A DNA stretch of 64,000 nucleotides from Neorhodopirellula pilleata (GCF_007859915.1 NZ_SJPM01000010.1:252743-316742), one strand, 5' to 3'; shown: positions 33,784 through 42,926, counted from the first letter of the stretch. The notes: a model not told the origin generated them from the sequence alone. A program made the numbers and translations.

Positions 33784-34185
33784 ATGTGGGCGGATAAACA
33801 TGAAAACGAAATTTCTCATGCGATCATTGGCTGTGCGATTGAAGTCCACAAGGAACTTGGGCCAGGTTTGATCGAATCCGTCTATGAAGATGCGATGTGC
33901 TACGAACTCGCCCAAGCTGGCTTGCTATTTCAACGACAAGAACGCGTGCCAATTCAATACAAGTCGGTGTTGCTTGCTACGCCACTCAAACTGGATTTGA
34001 TTGTCGAAGGAAAAGTAATTGTCGACAACAAGGCGAAACAAACGGTAACAGCAATCGACAAACAAGCGTTATTAACTTACCTGCGGCTGAGGAAAGTGCA
34101 TCTCGGACTACTGATCAACTTTCACGAACTGAAGTTAGTCGATGGCGTCCAGCGGGTCGTTAATCAGCTAGCGGAGCAGCGTTAA
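33784..34185 (+). CDS. GxxExxY family protein (predicted PD-(D/E)XK-like nuclease)
   Basis: A 133-residue protein with the name-giving motif G-L-I-E-S-V-Y in GPGLIESVYEDAM near residues 26-38. The nuclease-like b-hairpin is KLDLIVEGKVIVDNKAK, where D...D-x-K fits the (D/E)-x-K pattern of PD-(D/E)XK enzymes, with Asp in place of the usual Glu. The C-terminal ALLTYLRLRKVHLGLLINF is also typical. The ATG at 33784 was chosen because GGAG lies 9 bp upstream; a GTG at 33769 is possible. The gene is bracketed by 42-bp inverted repeats, an association that suggests a mobile or repeat-processing role. Biochemical activity of the family is not settled. Confidence 0.88.
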   Translation: MWADKHENEISHAIIGCAIEVHKELGPGLIESVYEDAMCYELAQAGLLFQRQERVPIQYKSVLLATPLKLDLIVEGKVIVDNKAKQTVTAIDKQALLTYLRLRKVHLGLLINFHELKLVDGVQRVVNQLAEQR

Positions 34186-34227
34186 AGCATTCCCCCGCGG
34201 AATGGCAACGCGTATTCCATTCGAGAC

Positions 34228-34271
34228 GAAACTCCGCGACCCTCTGCGTCTCCGCGCTCTCTGCGTTAAAT
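34228..34271 (-). repeat. Right inverted repeat of the GxxExxY unit
   Basis: Reverse complement of the left copy at 33519-33560, with only a few mismatches. It begins 43 bp after the gene stop, so left and right copies bracket the gene like terminal inverted repeats of a 750-bp unit. Confidence 0.85.
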
Positions 34272-34313
34272 CTATCGGTGAGGGCATGAGAAATCCTTTC
34301 AAGACACCAGCCG

Positions 34314-34802
34314 TTACCCCCCGAGTCCGAGTTTTTGCTTGATGCCACGGCGCAGCATCTTTAGATTTCTTGGGTTTTGACCCAAGTCGCCTTTGCCGAT
34401 TCGAGATCGGCTTCCCGCGTGGAGGAGCGTTTGTACGTCCCCCGAGCCCGTGGTTTGTTGCTGCAGTTCGACGTGGACGTCATCGACGAACCGAAACACC
34501 GAGGTACTGTGGGTTAGGTGCAGTCGGCGTAGACTGTTCATTGATGGATCGGCTTGGTTCGTTGCCTCTGAGTCCGATGGAGGCTCAACCGCCCAGTTGG
34601 ATTCACCACCGGCCCAGTCGATGATCGCTTGCTCGACATCCTCCAGCGGGCGTTGGATTTCGAGCAGGCGCAAGTCGGGATCAGGATGTCCGGAGGACAG
34701 CGAGGCTTGATTGGATGACCAATCGCGACTCCAATCGTCGATCATCCATAATGTCTTGCCGATCATCGCGATTCCGATGCCCGCCGCTAGGTAACCCAAC
34801 AT
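34314..34802 (-). CDS. DUF1499-like small membrane-anchored protein
   Basis: The ATG at 34802 has AGGA 7 bp upstream and starts a single hydrophobic N-terminal helix (MLGYLAAGIGIAMIGKTLWMI). The C-terminal part, LHAGSRSRIGKGDLGQNPRNLKML, matches the end of DUF1499 proteins, and LTHSTSVFRFVDDVHVEL fits the preceding strand. The protein is 162 residues. It is divergent from rarA with overlapping upstream regions. Function is unknown; DUF1499 proteins are small, often membrane-linked proteins of Proteobacteria and cyanobacteria. Confidence 0.75.
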   Translation of the reverse strand: MLGYLAAGIGIAMIGKTLWMIDDWSRDWSSNQASLSSGHPDPDLRLLEIQRPLEDVEQAIIDWAGGESNWAVEPPSDSEATNQADPSMNSLRRLHLTHSTSVFRFVDDVHVELQQQTTGSGDVQTLLHAGSRSRIGKGDLGQNPRNLKMLRRGIKQKLGLGG

Positions 34803-34855
34803 TCGTTTTCCTGATTCTTTCGTTGTCTGATTCGCTCGGGACTGATTCAATTTCG

Positions 34856-36169
34856 ATGGACCTTTTCGCCGCTCAAGAAGCCGATTACTTGTTCGCCGCC
34901 CAACCGTTGGCCGCCCGAATGCGCCCGCAAACACTCGGCGAGTTCGCCGGACAACACCATATCTTAGGCGACGGCAAACTATTGCAACGACTCATCGCGA
35001 GCAAGCGGATTGGATCGATTATCCTGCACGGGCCCCCAGGATGCGGGAAAACGACGTTGGCGAAGTTGATCGCGTCGGAAACAGGATCGGAATTGATCTC
35101 CCTCAATGCGATCAGCAGCGGTGTCAAGGATGTTCGAGAAGTGCTCAAACGGGCCACCGACCAAGTCGCCGCTGGAAAAGAGAGACCGATTCTATTCATT
35201 GATGAGATTCACCGTTTCAACAAATCGCAACAGGACGCTTTGCTGGCCGATGTCGAAAGCGGCGTCATCGCCTTGATCGGAGCCACAACAAGCAATCCAT
35301 ACTTCGCAGTCAATGGAGCACTGATCAGCCGCAGTCAATTATTTGCGTTGGAGCCTTTGCCGATTGATGAGATGTCGTCCTTGCTGCGTCGCGCGATATC
35401 CGACCGCGAACGAGGTCTGGGAGACCGTGGCGTGAAAGTTGACGAGGATGCCATTGCCTTTTTATCGACCGCTACCGATGGGGACGCTCGACGAGCGTTG
35501 GCGGCATTGGAAGTCGCCGTCGAGAGTGTTGTTCAGTCGACACGAGTGGTGAACCGGGACGTCGCGATGGAATCGTTGACCAACCGCGTGGGCGGCTACG
35601 ACGGGACCGGCGACGAGCACTACGATTTGGCCAGCGCGCTGATCAAGAGCATACGGGGCAGCGACGTGGACGCTTCGTTGTATTGGTTGGCGCGGATGCT
35701 CGAAGGCGGTGAGGACATTCGTTTTCTTTGTCGACGATTGGTGATCTTGGCCAGCGAAGACATCGGCAACGCCGACCCGCAATCTCTGGTGTTGGCCGTT
35801 TCGGCGATGCAAGCCTGTGAGATGATCGGGTTGCCGGAAGCCCAACTAACGCTCAGCCAAACGGTCGCCTACCTATCGTTGGCTCCCAAGAGCAACGCGG
35901 CGACCACGGCAATCTCAGCCGCTCGGCGTGACGTACGTGAACGTCGAGTCATTCCCGTCCCCAAGATGCTGCGATGCCAACACTACGCCGGTGCGGAAAA
36001 ACTAGGGCACGGCGAAGGCTATCGCTCGGCGCATCACGAAGACGACGGGGTCGCGGACTTGGATTACCTTGGCGTCGACCGGCAGTATTACCAACCGGTC
36101 GATCGCGGTTTTGAATCGGAAATGAAGCAACGCTTGACGAAGATTCGAGAGCGTTTGCGACCGAATTGA
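34856..36169 (+). CDS. rarA: RarA/MgsA replication-associated recombination ATPase
   Basis: A clamp-loader-like AAA+ ATPase acting at stalled replication forks. Walker A is GPPGCGKTTLAKLIA, Walker B is FIDEIHRFNKSQQD and sensor 1 is GATTSNPYF. The C-terminal MgsA domain carries SEDIGNADPQSL and the tetramerisation region ending near KIRERLRPN. The ATG at 34856 (MDLFAAQEADYLFAAQPLAARMRP) fits the usual N-terminus; the open frame upstream has no similarity and would overlap the start of the divergent DUF1499 gene. At 437 residues it is full length. Confidence 0.95.
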   Translation: MDLFAAQEADYLFAAQPLAARMRPQTLGEFAGQHHILGDGKLLQRLIASKRIGSIILHGPPGCGKTTLAKLIASETGSELISLNAISSGVKDVREVLKRATDQVAAGKERPILFIDEIHRFNKSQQDALLADVESGVIALIGATTSNPYFAVNGALISRSQLFALEPLPIDEMSSLLRRAISDRERGLGDRGVKVDEDAIAFLSTATDGDARRALAALEVAVESVVQSTRVVNRDVAMESLTNRVGGYDGTGDEHYDLASALIKSIRGSDVDASLYWLARMLEGGEDIRFLCRRLVILASEDIGNADPQSLVLAVSAMQACEMIGLPEAQLTLSQTVAYLSLAPKSNAATTAISAARRDVRERRVIPVPKMLRCQHYAGAEKLGHGEGYRSAHHEDDGVADLDYLGVDRQYYQPVDRGFESEMKQRLTKIRERLRPN

Positions 36170-36283
36170 GTCCTCGAGCTTTATGTCTTGTTTGAAAAGG
36201 CGATCGACGTCTCGTTAGGACGAAGATCGCACTCAAAAACAAAACCTAGTGCTTCGTCTAGATTGAACTTTAGGGTTGGCAAC

Positions 36284-36441
36284 ATTAGCCGTTTGGGCGC
36301 TAGCGGGCTGTTGATTTAGTCCTCATCGAAACCCGAAGCGTGAGCGAGGGATACCTACAAAGGACTTAATGGCGTTCAATCCCTCGCTGACGCTTCGGGT
36401 TACGATTAAATCAACACGCCGCTAGCGCCAAAACGGCTAAT
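36284..36441. repeat. 158-bp near-palindromic intergenic element
   Basis: Terminal arms of about 35 bp (36284-36318 and 36407-36441; core GGCGCTAGCGG) are inverted with a few mismatches. A second inner pair is built on AACCCGAAGCGTGAGCGAGG and CCTCGCTGACGCTTCGGGTT. It sits between the convergent rarA and eno genes. The structure is that of a non-coding MITE or REPIN; no gene is visible in the 36170-36485 gap. Confidence 0.8.
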
Positions 36442-36485
36442 CCTAAAATTAAAGTTGGACAAAGCACGAGCGCCATTCCGTCTTT

Positions 36486-37766
36486 CTACAGCTTCGCAGC
36501 GAAGATCGGTCCGCCGTATTGGGCGGTGTCGCCGAGCAGTTCTTCGATCCGGAGCAGTTGGTTGTACTTCGCCATCCGGTCGCTTCGGCTCGCCGAACCG
36601 GTCTTGATTTGGCCGGTCGACAACGCGACGGCCAAGTCGGCGATCGTGCTGTCTTCGGTTTCGCCACTGCGGTGGCTCGAGATCGAGGTGTAGTTATTGC
36701 GGTGCGCCAACTGGATCGAGTCGATCGTTTCGGTCAACGTTCCGATTTGATTGACCTTGATCAAGATGCTATTGGCGATGCCTTCATCGATTCCGCGTTG
36801 CAAACGTTCCACGTTGGTCACGAACAAGTCGTCACCGACCAACTGGACCTTATCACCGAGTTTGAGCGTTAACTTCTTCCACGTGTCCCAATCGTCTTCG
36901 CTGCATCCGTCTTCGATGCTGCAGATCGGGTACTTCGCACACCAATCGGCCAAGAAATCGACCATTTCATCGCCGGAGAGTTGCTTGCCGTCGATCGAAT
37001 ACTTCTCGGTCTTGTCGTCGTAGAATTCCGTCGAGGCGGCATCCAGCGCGATCCAAACTTGCTCGCCCGCTTTGTAGCCGGCCTTGTCGATCGCCGTCAT
37101 GATCACGTCAAGAGCTTCTTGGTTGCTTTTCAAGTCCGGGGCGAAACCGCCTTCGTCACCGACGGCGGTGTTGTATCCCTTGTCGGTGAGGACTTTCTTA
37201 AGGTTGTGGAAGATCTCGGTTCCGCAACGCAGCGCGTCGCTGAACCTTTCGAATCCGAGCGGCATCACCATGAACTCTTGGATATCGACGTTATTGTCGG
37301 CGTGTTCGCCTCCGTTGATGATGTTCATCATCGGCGCGGGCAACATCCTAGCCCCGCAACCGCCGAGGTATCGGAACAAGGGTTGGTTCGTCGATGCGGC
37401 GGCGGCGTGCGCGGTCGCCAAGGAAACGCTCAGGATTGCGTTGGCACCGAGATTCTTTTTGTTGGGAGATCCGTCGAGGGCCAACATAGCCGCGTCAATG
37501 GCGGCTTGGTCGGTCGCGTCCATGCCTTCGAGTGCATCGGCGATCTTGGTGTTGACGTTGTTGACAGCGGTGCTGACGCCCTTGCCCATGAAGACCGCTT
37601 TGTCGCCGTCGCGGAGTTCCCAGGCTTCGTGGATCCCCGTGCTGGCACCGCTCGGGACGGCCGCACGCCCGGCGGCACCATCGGAAAGTTGGACTTCGCA
37701 TTCGACGGTCGGGTTGCCGCGGCTGTCGAGGATTTGGCGGGCGTGGATGGATTCGATCAGTGACAT
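36486..37766 (-). CDS. eno: Enolase
   Basis: The cytoplasmic glycolytic enzyme converting 2-phosphoglycerate to phosphoenolpyruvate. The 426-residue protein has the N-terminal IHARQILDSRGNPTVECEV and PSGASTGIHEA, the catalytic-loop and metal segments GDEGGFAPDL and LVGDDLFVTN, and the signature SHRSGETEDSTIADLAVAL near residue 370. In the window it is a single gene, divergent from ribE across about 150 bp. Confidence 0.98.
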   Translation of the reverse strand: MSLIESIHARQILDSRGNPTVECEVQLSDGAAGRAAVPSGASTGIHEAWELRDGDKAVFMGKGVSTAVNNVNTKIADALEGMDATDQAAIDAAMLALDGSPNKKNLGANAILSVSLATAHAAAASTNQPLFRYLGGCGARMLPAPMMNIINGGEHADNNVDIQEFMVMPLGFERFSDALRCGTEIFHNLKKVLTDKGYNTAVGDEGGFAPDLKSNQEALDVIMTAIDKAGYKAGEQVWIALDAASTEFYDDKTEKYSIDGKQLSGDEMVDFLADWCAKYPICSIEDGCSEDDWDTWKKLTLKLGDKVQLVGDDLFVTNVERLQRGIDEGIANSILIKVNQIGTLTETIDSIQLAHRNNYTSISSHRSGETEDSTIADLAVALSTGQIKTGSASRSDRMAKYNQLLRIEELLGDTAQYGGPIFAAKL

Positions 37767-37913
37767 GTTTTTGGATTGGGTGAGAGTTGGAACACGTTAG
37801 GAATGGAAAGTCGTCCCGAAATCATCGGGCGTTGTGCGTTGGCCGCGTATTTTGTCCAATGACCTCAAGATTGAACACCCGGCAACCACTCTTCACCCCT
37901 GACTCTCTCCCAC

Positions 37914-38558
37914 ATGTTCACTGGTTTGGTCGAAACGCTTGGCAAGGTCGTCGGTTTGATCGACCAGCCGCCGGGAAAACGCCTCGTGATTGAGGTTCCG
38001 ATGTTTCGCGACGACGCCCCCGAACGCGACGTAAAGCTAGGCGACAGCATCGCGATCAACGGATGTTGTCTGACCGTAATCGAAATCGAGGGCGACCGTT
38101 TGGCATTCGAGGCCGGCGAAGAAACGCTCAGCCGGACGAACCTCGGCGAGCTTCGTCCGGGCGAATCGCTGGTGAATCTTGAGCGTTCGTTAGCCGTCGG
38201 CGATCGTCTGGGCGGGCACTACGTCACCGGCCACGTTGATGGGATCGGACAATTGACCGAGCGGATCGACGACCCGCCATGGGCGAACTTGAAATTCTCA
38301 CTGCCGCCCGGGCTTCCCGAACAGGTCGTTTCCAAAGGCAGCATCGCGATCGACGGAATCAGCCTCACCGTGGTCGACGTCGGTGACGATTTTTTTACGG
38401 TGGCGTTGATCCCCCACACCCTCGAAGTCACCACGCTCGGAAAGCGATCGATCGGCGATCGGGTGAACCTCGAGACCGATCTGTTGGCCAAGTACGTCCA
38501 ACGTTCGCTGCAATTTCGTGGTCCGGATTCGAATGAAGCGTCTGGAATGAACGCATGA
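37914..38558 (+). CDS. ribE: Riboflavin synthase, alpha-type
   Basis: The enzyme dismutates two 6,7-dimethyl-8-ribityllumazine molecules to riboflavin. The 214-residue protein shows two lumazine-binding halves. The first starts MFTGLVETLGKV and contains SIAINGCCLTV. The second starts near HYVTGHVDGIGQL and contains SIAIDGISLTVVDV. The stop overlaps the rsmA start by 4 bp (ATGA), so the two are translated together. Confidence 0.96.
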   Translation: MFTGLVETLGKVVGLIDQPPGKRLVIEVPMFRDDAPERDVKLGDSIAINGCCLTVIEIEGDRLAFEAGEETLSRTNLGELRPGESLVNLERSLAVGDRLGGHYVTGHVDGIGQLTERIDDPPWANLKFSLPPGLPEQVVSKGSIAIDGISLTVVDVGDDFFTVALIPHTLEVTTLGKRSIGDRVNLETDLLAKYVQRSLQFRGPDSNEASGMNA

Positions 38559-39712
38559 CGCAGTCCCCGAACACGAATGATCAAGCGAACATGAGCGATA
38601 AGACTGACGAGCAAACTAGTGGTGAGCAACTTGCCGGCGAGGAAACGATTGTCAAGTTCGATCGTGATCGTTCCAAGCATCGTCGTCCCGCCGAAGCCCC
38701 GGCACCGGTGATCGAAGACAAGAAGATTCAACCCTACGAGCTTTCGCCCTACGGCAGATCTCCGCAGATCCCTTCGCCCGATCAAAAAGCACAAGACAAA
38801 CAGCGATCCCGCCGGGCGTCACGGCAAACGGCCACGTTCCTTTCCAAGCGACTGACTGCTGCGGGGTTGAAACCGGTCTCCAAATACGGTCAAAACTTTT
38901 TGATCGATTTGAATTTGGTCGAGCTGATCGCCCGATCCGCCGAATTGCAACCCAACGATTTGGTTCTCGAAATCGGCACCGGGGTGGGGTCGTTGACATC
39001 GATCATGGCCGAACAGGCCGGCGCGATCCTAACCGTCGAGATCGATCAGAATTTATTCAATCTGGCCGCCGAAGAACTGGTGGCGTTCCCTCACGTCAAG
39101 ATGATTCACGGCGACGCGTTGCGGAATAAGAACACGCTGCGGCAGGACATCATGGAAAACATTCGTGATGCCAAGGCGAGATTGCCCGAAGGCGGTCGAT
39201 TCATGCTCGTCGCGAATTTGCCTTACAACGTTGCCACGCCGATCATCAGCAATTTGTTGCACGAATCGCCGCCGCCGGACCGAATGGTCGTCACGATCCA
39301 AAAAGAACTCGGCGAACGCATCGTCGCCCAACCGGGGACAAAGGATTACGGCGCACTAAGCGTTTGGGTGCAATCCATGTGCGCTGCGGAGATCGTCAGG
39401 ATCTTGCCGCCGACCGTTTTTTGGCCACGGCCGAAGGTCGAATCGGCCGTCATTCGTTTGGACCTCGATCACGAGAAACGTAATGCAATTGCTGACCTCA
39501 AGTACTTTCACTCGACGGTACGGTCGCTGTTCTTTCACCGCCGCAAGTTTTTGCGAAGCGTCGTGATCAGCGCCATGAAGGGAAGACTGGAAAAGACGCA
39601 AGTCGACGAGATTCTGCAATCCCTGGGGCACGGCGAAACCGCTCGCGCCGAAGAACTCGACCTGAACCAGATCATGGCTTTGGCTGAGGCATTACGACTG
39701 GCCGAAGCCTGA
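38555..39712 (+). CDS. rsmA: 16S rRNA dimethyladenosine transferase RsmA (KsgA), with N-terminal extension
   Basis: Methylates the two adjacent adenosines near the 3' end of 16S rRNA during 30S maturation. SAM motif I is VLEIGTGVGSLT, motif IV is ANLPYNVATPI, and the start of the enzyme core is KPVSKYGQNFLID. The total of 385 residues exceeds the usual 260-290 because about 90 charged, low-complexity residues precede the core. Internal ATGs exist, but the coupled ATG at 38555 overlapping the ribE stop was kept. The extension may be partly untranslated if a later start is used. Confidence 0.93.
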   Translation: MTQSPNTNDQANMSDKTDEQTSGEQLAGEETIVKFDRDRSKHRRPAEAPAPVIEDKKIQPYELSPYGRSPQIPSPDQKAQDKQRSRRASRQTATFLSKRLTAAGLKPVSKYGQNFLIDLNLVELIARSAELQPNDLVLEIGTGVGSLTSIMAEQAGAILTVEIDQNLFNLAAEELVAFPHVKMIHGDALRNKNTLRQDIMENIRDAKARLPEGGRFMLVANLPYNVATPIISNLLHESPPPDRMVVTIQKELGERIVAQPGTKDYGALSVWVQSMCAAEIVRILPPTVFWPRPKVESAVIRLDLDHEKRNAIADLKYFHSTVRSLFFHRRKFLRSVVISAMKGRLEKTQVDEILQSLGHGETARAEELDLNQIMALAEALRLAEA

Positions 39713-39759
39713 TTTTGGGGATTTCAATCGAGCACACCGATTCGTCGTTTTGCCTGATT

Positions 39760-40245
39760 TTAAGATCCGTGATCGCCGCAACGCCCCAAGGTTTCCAGAA
39801 TAACTGGGCAGCCCGCTTCGAGCATGTCGAGCACCTGCTCGAATCCGTCTTCGCCCCCGTAATAGGGGTCAGGAACTTCGGTCGGCCAAGTGTCGTCGAG
39901 GAACGAGGAAAAAAGTTGGACGTGTTCGCTCAGTGGCCCCCCTGCGATCGCCTTGAGTCGCCTGAGGTTGGCGTGATCCATGGCGATCACCAAGTCAAAC
40001 GCGCCCGGTGAGAGGTCGGCCGCCACCACCTGTCTGGCGAGTGTCGTCATTTCGACGCCCCTTTTTCGTGCGGCCGATCGCATCCGAGAGTCGGAACGTT
40101 CGCCGACGTGATACCCTTCGGTACCGGCGGAGTCGATGTGGAGATCCAGCCCTGCCTTCTCCGCAAGGGCATGCAAAACTCCTTCGGCGGCAGGCGAACG
40201 GCAAATATTTCCCATACAAACAAACAAAACACTTGCTTTCTTCAT
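39760..40245 (-). CDS. Low-molecular-weight protein-tyrosine phosphatase
   Basis: A cytoplasmic phosphatase with the P-loop CMGNICRSP at the N-terminus (C-x5-R-S) and the general-acid DP motif in VPDPYYGG. The 161-residue length is normal. The ATG at 40245 (MKKASVLFVC) has GGAAA 5 bp upstream and was preferred to a TTG at 40257. Members act on tyrosine-phosphorylated proteins, often polysaccharide-export kinases, or on arsenate; no kinase is adjacent. It converges with rsmA. The 250 bp between this gene and the zinc-ribbon gene show no other gene. Confidence 0.92.
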   Translation of the reverse strand: MKKASVLFVCMGNICRSPAAEGVLHALAEKAGLDLHIDSAGTEGYHVGERSDSRMRSAARKRGVEMTTLARQVVAADLSPGAFDLVIAMDHANLRRLKAIAGGPLSEHVQLFSSFLDDTWPTEVPDPYYGGEDGFEQVLDMLEAGCPVILETLGRCGDHGS

Positions 40246-40497
40246 CACGCTTTCCAAGGATCGTGTTAGGTTGCGGGCTCGTCGGGAAGGTTCCCAGGAA
40301 TCTTGGTATCCGGCTACCGGTCACCCCCCGAAAAGGGACGAAAACGCTTGATTTGCGACGGACATCTGTTAGGATGTTCGACTCGTTGCCAGAACGCTGG
40401 CGGCGTTTGATCTTGCAATACCGCGAGATAACGGATTAGAAATCTTCCTAACAACGGATTTCCGCCTTTTCGGGCGGTCGAAAGGACAGATAAACCT

Positions 40498-40761
40498 ATG
40501 GCGATCAAATTCACTCAATCGTGTCCCACGTGTGGTCGACGCATTGATGTACGCGCGTCGCTGCTCGGTTGCACCGTCGCGTGCCAGCACTGTGGTGCGG
40601 AGTTCACGGCAACCGCCAACGAACACCACACCATCGAGCGTGACAGCGGCGAAGAATTGCTCAAACGGGTTGAGATGGCCCTCCGCAAGGCCGAAGAAGC
40701 CTCGGCGGTCGGGTCCGTTGGCTTTTTGGACGCCGGCATGGGTGTGGGCGAATTGGATTGA
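40498..40761 (+). CDS. Small zinc-ribbon protein
   Basis: The 87-residue protein has CPTCGRRIDV followed by ACQHCGAEF, two C-x2-C knuckles that form a zinc ribbon of the type seen in many small planctomycete proteins. A charged helix and a glycine-rich tail follow. No enzymatic domain is present. It stands about 100 bp before the MoxR operon on the same strand and could be co-transcribed with it. Function is unknown. Confidence 0.78.
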   Translation: MAIKFTQSCPTCGRRIDVRASLLGCTVACQHCGAEFTATANEHHTIERDSGEELLKRVEMALRKAEEASAVGSVGFLDAGMGVGELD

Positions 40762-40859
40762 ACTGTTCTCAATCGGGGACGTAGCGCATCGCGAACTTGA
40801 TCAGTGCGTTAAACTGTTCATCTTCTCGTGACGCACCGCTCCTCTTTGAGATCATTTGA

Positions 40860-41975
40860 ATGAACCAACCGGATCACCCCGGCACCCCCAACGCGGTCGA
40901 GACGCCTGGCACTCCCAACACAACGGTGCCGCATGACGCTCCGATCAGTGAAGCCGACGCGGGTTTGCTGCACGCCGCCCGCCAGCGAGTTCTGGCCGAG
41001 TTGGGGAAGATCATCGTCGGACAAGAACATGTCATCGACGAAATCTTGATTTGTCTGTTCAGTCGCGGACACGTGCTGCTCGAAGGGGTTCCCGGCCTGG
41101 CCAAAACGCTGATGATCAGCACGTTGGCCAAAACACTCGACCTGACGTTCAGTCGGATTCAGTTCACGCCGGATTTGATGCCCGCCGACGTGACCGGCAC
41201 GGAGATCATCGAAGAGGACCGGGCCACCGGTCACCGTGAGCTTCGTTTCATGCCGGGACCGTTGTTCGCCAACGTGGTCTTGGCCGACGAGATCAACCGA
41301 ACACCGCCGAAGACCCAGGCATCGCTACTCGAAGCGATGCAGGAACGGCAGGTCACCGCCGGTCGTGAACGACATGTGCTCGATGATCCATTCTTTGTCT
41401 TGGCGACTCAGAACCCGATCGAACAGGAAGGCACCTACCCGTTGCCCGAAGCGCAACAAGACCGGTTCATGTTCAAGATCTTTGTCGACTACCCGAGTTT
41501 CGATGAAGAGTTCGAAGTCGCACGTCGAACAACTGGAACGATCTCGCAAGTCGCCGAACCGGTTCTGACCGGCGAAGAGATCTTGCGTTTGCAACATCTC
41601 GTCCGCCAAGTGCCCGTCAGCGATCACGTGATCCGTTACGCGCTGTCTTTGGTTCGCCAAACCCGTGTGGGCAGCGAAGGCGTGCCTGACTTTGTCGATG
41701 ATTTGGTCGGATGGGGTGCCGGGCCGCGTGCGGTTCAGTTCTTGATTCTCGGCGGTAAAGCCCGCGCGCTCTTGCAAGGACGACACCATGTCCAGGTCGA
41801 AGACATCCAAGCCCTCGCCCGTCCCGTCCTCCGCCACCGAATGGTGGTTAACTTCGCGGCCGAAAGCGAAGGCATTACCAGCGATGAGGTGATCGAGCGG
41901 ATCATCGACGCCACGCCCACGACCGAAGACGAATTGTCACGCGATGCCCGATTCCAAAAAATATTTGCGACCTGA
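40860..41975 (+). CDS. MoxR-family AAA+ ATPase
   Basis: A cytoplasmic chaperone-like ATPase that works with vWA proteins in maturation of enzymes or envelope complexes. Walker A is LEGVPGLAKT, Walker B is VLADEINRTPPKTQ, and sensor 1 is FVLATQNPIEQEGTYPLPEAQQDRF (quoted in part). The 371-residue protein has an N-terminal extension of about 40 residues. It is the first gene of an eight-gene plus-strand unit and overlaps the DUF58 gene by 32 bp, a strong sign of coupled expression. Confidence 0.95.
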   Translation: MNQPDHPGTPNAVETPGTPNTTVPHDAPISEADAGLLHAARQRVLAELGKIIVGQEHVIDEILICLFSRGHVLLEGVPGLAKTLMISTLAKTLDLTFSRIQFTPDLMPADVTGTEIIEEDRATGHRELRFMPGPLFANVVLADEINRTPPKTQASLLEAMQERQVTAGRERHVLDDPFFVLATQNPIEQEGTYPLPEAQQDRFMFKIFVDYPSFDEEFEVARRTTGTISQVAEPVLTGEEILRLQHLVRQVPVSDHVIRYALSLVRQTRVGSEGVPDFVDDLVGWGAGPRAVQFLILGGKARALLQGRHHVQVEDIQALARPVLRHRMVVNFAAESEGITSDEVIERIIDATPTTEDELSRDARFQKIFAT

Positions 41976-42846
41976 GGTCACCGCGCGCATTCGGCGATTG
42001 GAACTGACGGCGCGTCGTGTCGTCGAAGGGTTCTTATCGGGGATGCACCGCAGTCCTTACTTCGGTCAATCGATCGAGTTCCTTCAACACCGTCCTTACG
42101 TGGCCGGTGATGAGATGCGGCATATCGATTGGAAGGTGTACGCGCGGCAAGACCGGTTGACGATCAAGCAATACGAAGAGGAAACGAACCTGCGTTTGCA
42201 TCTGCTCGTCGATTGCAGTGGATCGATGGCGTACGGCGAGGGCGATCGTAACAAATTCGATTACGCGGCTTCGATCGCGGCGTCGCTGGCCTATTTGGCA
42301 CTTCGGCAAAAGGACGCGGCGGGTTTGTTCACGTTCGACACGGCGATCCGCGACAGCGTTCCGGCGCGAAGCAACCAACATCAATTGCAACGCATGTTGC
42401 GATCACTCGCGACCAGCCAAGCGGACGGACTAACCGAACTGCCCAAGGTGACTCGCCAAGTCGCCGCCGCGATCCCCCGTGGCGGGTTGGTTTGCGTGAT
42501 TTCCGATTTGCTGGGTGTGGAATCTTTGACCGAGGGTTTGCGTCTATTGCGATCCCAAGGTCACGACGTGGCGTTGTTTCATGTTTTGCACGACGACGAA
42601 CTCGATTTCGAATTCACCGGCGCGACTCGTTTCGAAGGGCTCGAAACGCCCGCGTTCTTGAACTGCAACCCGGCGGCGTTGCGGGAAGGTTATTTAGAAG
42701 CCCTTGATCAATTTTTGGAAGACGTTCGTCGCACGTGCGGGCGGTTGAAAATCGATGCCATGCAAGTCCGCACCTCCGATCCTCTCGATGCCGTTTTGGC
42801 CAAGTTTTTATCCGCACGACAATCGTTGCCTACCTTGAGAAGGTAG
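41944..42846 (+). CDS. DUF58 protein with vWA-like fold
   Basis: The 300-residue product has the DUF58 motif HIDWKVYARQDRLTIKQYEEE (in part) and a MIDAS-like LLVDCSGSMAYG, so it probably adopts a von Willebrand A fold. DUF58 proteins are regular partners of MoxR ATPases. No signal peptide or membrane helix is seen, so it is likely cytoplasmic. It begins inside the moxR gene. A 58-bp dispersed repeat separates it from the next gene. Confidence 0.93.
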   Translation: MPDSKKYLRPEVTARIRRLELTARRVVEGFLSGMHRSPYFGQSIEFLQHRPYVAGDEMRHIDWKVYARQDRLTIKQYEEETNLRLHLLVDCSGSMAYGEGDRNKFDYAASIAASLAYLALRQKDAAGLFTFDTAIRDSVPARSNQHQLQRMLRSLATSQADGLTELPKVTRQVAAAIPRGGLVCVISDLLGVESLTEGLRLLRSQGHDVALFHVLHDDELDFEFTGATRFEGLETPAFLNCNPAALREGYLEALDQFLEDVRRTCGRLKIDAMQVRTSDPLDAVLAKFLSARQSLPTLRR

Positions 42847-42901
42847 GTTGGTTCCGGTGACGCTGCCGGGTCTCCGCCGAAGCGGCTGCGACCCAGCCTA
42901 C
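42843..42901 (-). repeat. Dispersed GTAGGCTGGG element, second copy, inside an operon
   Basis: A 59-bp sequence with inverted ends GTAGGTTGGT and ACCCAGCCTAC. Read on the minus strand, its first 39 bp match 20036-20074 with one mismatch. It lies in the 80-bp gap between the DUF58 gene and the BatA-like gene, so the operon mRNA would contain it. Confidence 0.8.
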
Positions 42902-42926
42902 ATTTCACTCTTTACTCAAGACTCCC

